Shown: piece after piece, positions 6,140-7,076 of the stretch
Numbering within the stretch: the stretch's first letter is position 1
Layout of the letters: each line of letters starts with the position of its first letter
From: Pseudanabaenaceae cyanobacterium MP8IB2.15
GTDB lineage: Bacteria; Cyanobacteriota; Cyanobacteriia; Pseudanabaenales; Pseudanabaenaceae
Direction of reading: 5' to 3'
Length of the DNA stretch: 7,076 bases
Assembly: GCA_030248825.1 (NCBI GenBank)
Contig: JARCMB010000024.1
Coordinates: 1-7,076, forward strand
The notes under the pieces: generated by a model
Seen by the model: the letters and a program-made list of their open reading frames with translations, nothing else
Told to the model about the DNA's origin: nothing
Database searches by the model: none
Made by a program: the position numbers and the translations under genes

Positions 6140-6760
6140 ATGGTTCAAGCCGTAGTTAAACCCAAAATAGTAACCTTTGAGGAGTTTGCCGAGTGGAAAC
6201 CCGCAGGAAGCCTCTATGAACTACATGATGGAGTAATTATTGAGATGTCACAGCCATTAGGAGATCATGAGGTAGTTAAAGGATTTTTAACCAATGAAAT
6301 AGTCTTTGAATACAGGCGATTAAATTTACCTTACTTCCTACCTAATCAAGCATTTGTTAAAGTGTCAGATGGTGAATCAGCGTATCTTCCAGATATTTTA
6401 GTCTTAAATCGTCCCAATTTAGTAAATGAACCGCTATGGCAAAAGACATCCACAGTTACTCAAGGAGCATCTATTCCATTAGTGATTGAAGTTGTGAGCA
6501 GCAATTGGCGAGTTGATTATTTGACTAAGGTAAAAGATTATGAAGAGATTGGGATTCCTGAATATTGGATTGTGGATTATTTAGGATTGGGTGGTAGAAG
6601 ATTTATTGGTAATCCTAAACAACCAACGATCTTAATTCACGAGTTGATCGATGGAGAATATCAAGTTACGCAATTTAGAGGCGAGGAGAGAATCGGATCG
6701 CCAACTTTCCCAGAACTAGTTTTAACAGCTAGTCAAGTTTTTCAAGCGGGTTCTGGATAA
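6140..6760 (+). CDS. Uma2 family (DUF820) PD-(D/E)xK nuclease-like protein
   Basis: The 206-residue protein is a complete Uma2/DUF820 member (PF05685), a restriction-endonuclease-fold family present in many copies in cyanobacteria. The start TFEEFAEW (12-19) and YELHDGVIIEM (26-36) are typical. The PD-(D/E)xK core is visible as LPDILVLN (D85) and LVIEVVSS (E117), then D126, K130 and Y134, then GIPEYWIVDY (138-147). All the expected acidic and lysine residues are kept, so it could be active, but the biological role of the family is unknown. It is often assumed to be linked to mobile DNA. AGGT and GGAG lie at 6130-6137 before the ATG. The gene is visibly more AT-rich than murA and mgdA and contains no CGATCG, which fits recent acquisition or weak selection. 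The hicA remnant follows after 49 bp. Confidence 0.92.
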   Translation: MVQAVVKPKIVTFEEFAEWKPAGSLYELHDGVIIEMSQPLGDHEVVKGFLTNEIVFEYRRLNLPYFLPNQAFVKVSDGESAYLPDILVLNRPNLVNEPLWQKTSTVTQGASIPLVIEVVSSNWRVDYLTKVKDYEEIGIPEYWIVDYLGLGGRRFIGNPKQPTILIHELIDGEYQVTQFRGEERIGSPTFPELVLTASQVFQAGSG

Positions 6761-6809
6761 TTCAATTAGAACTGAGTTTATAGAATTCTCAAATAATGAA
6801 CCAAAGATA

Positions 6810-6887
6810 ATGAGCAAGCTGGAAAAACTTATTCAAAAGCTGTTAAGAGATCCACTAAAACTATGGAAACAACACAAAATCTTGTAA
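6810..6887 (+). pseudogene. hicA: Truncated HicA toxin remnant
   Basis: ATG at 6810 opens a 25-residue frame beginning MSKLEKLIQKLLRDP, which matches the N-terminus of HicA mRNA-interferase toxins as I recall them. The similarity then stops, and a short unrelated tail ends at TAA 6885-6887, inside the start of hicB in another frame. A full HicA has about 60-85 residues. The double-stranded-RNA-binding-like fold and the catalytic histidine of the GSHxxF region are missing here. The simplest reading is an internal deletion removing most of hicA and joining its first codons to sequence next to hicB. The toxin cannot be active. The short frame overlaps hicB by 25 bp and might still couple its translation. 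Confidence 0.6.
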
Positions 6888-7076
6888 CTTTGAGAGACTA
6901 TGAAAATCTAAATTATCCCATCACTTTTTATCCCGAAGTGGAAGGAGGGTACACAGTCGTTATTCAAGATTTAGTAGGTTGTATCTCCACAGGGGAGACC
7001 CTTCAAGAAGCGATGAGTAACATCCTAGAAGCAAAACAACAATGGTTAGAGATCGCAATCCAATATCAAGACCCTA
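6863..7076 (+). CDS. hicB: HicB-family antitoxin, 3' end outside the window
   Basis: The 71 visible residues run from ATG at 6863 to the right edge. YPITFYPEVEGGYTVVIQDL (18-37) followed by VGCISTGETLQEAMSNILEA (38-57) is the partial RNase-H-like fold of HicB antitoxins (HicB-like family). In an intact pair, HicB binds and neutralises HicA through this domain and represses the operon with a C-terminal DNA-binding region, which would lie outside the window if present. This branch of the family often ends soon after a DPIPLP-like motif, and the window stops at QYQDP. Its toxin partner directly upstream is reduced to a remnant, so this is probably a solitary antitoxin unless another hicA follows. 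There is no clear ribosome-binding site. Translation may depend on the short upstream frame. Confidence 0.85.
   Translation, partial: METTQNLVTLRDYENLNYPITFYPEVEGGYTVVIQDLVGCISTGETLQEAMSNILEAKQQWLEIAIQYQDP

Overview
The window looks like the chromosome of a cyanobacterium. The main evidence is a GT2 enzyme closely resembling the cyanobacterial beta-monoglucosyldiacylglycerol synthase (Sll1377/MgdA type), which makes the precursor of the thylakoid galactolipids. Supporting signs are an RppA-like response regulator, a cyanobacterial-type ComFB protein and a very high density of the palindrome CGATCG, the core of the cyanobacterial HIP1 repeat. I cannot name a genus. By my hand count the exact HIP1 octamer GCGATCGC does not occur, and flanks such as TCGATCGA and GCGATCGA are used instead.

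Layout. Positions 1-158 (minus) hold the start of a ComFB-family gene that runs off the left edge. A good sigma70-type promoter lies ahead of it. Positions 307-828 (minus) encode the phosphohistidine phosphatase SixA. It is divergent, across only 40 bp, from an OmpR/PhoB-class response regulator at 869-1558. A run of plus-strand genes follows: a secreted FecR-domain protein (1609-2415), the glycolipid synthase mgdA (2508-3854), a DUF2237 protein (3883-4245) and murA (4504-5784), which ends in a strong intrinsic terminator at 5806-5839. After the terminator come a doubtful small minus-strand ORF (5861-6082), a Uma2-family nuclease gene with a TATAAT box (6140-6760), a truncated hicA toxin remnant (6810-6887) and a HicB-family antitoxin cut by the right edge (6863-7076).

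How the parts fit together. The left third is signalling: a phosphohistidine phosphatase, an orphan response regulator and a probable cyclic-dinucleotide receptor family member. The middle is envelope and membrane building: a periplasmic FecR-domain protein, thylakoid glycolipid synthesis and the committed step of peptidoglycan synthesis. The right end is accessory in character: a Uma2 nuclease and a broken toxin-antitoxin locus, AT-rich and without CGATCG sites.

No clearly new multi-gene system is visible. The two most specific oddities are murA, whose strong Shine-Dalgarno sits correctly only for an in-frame ATT codon 30 codons upstream of the first usual start, and the hicA gene reduced to 25 codons beside an apparently intact hicB start.
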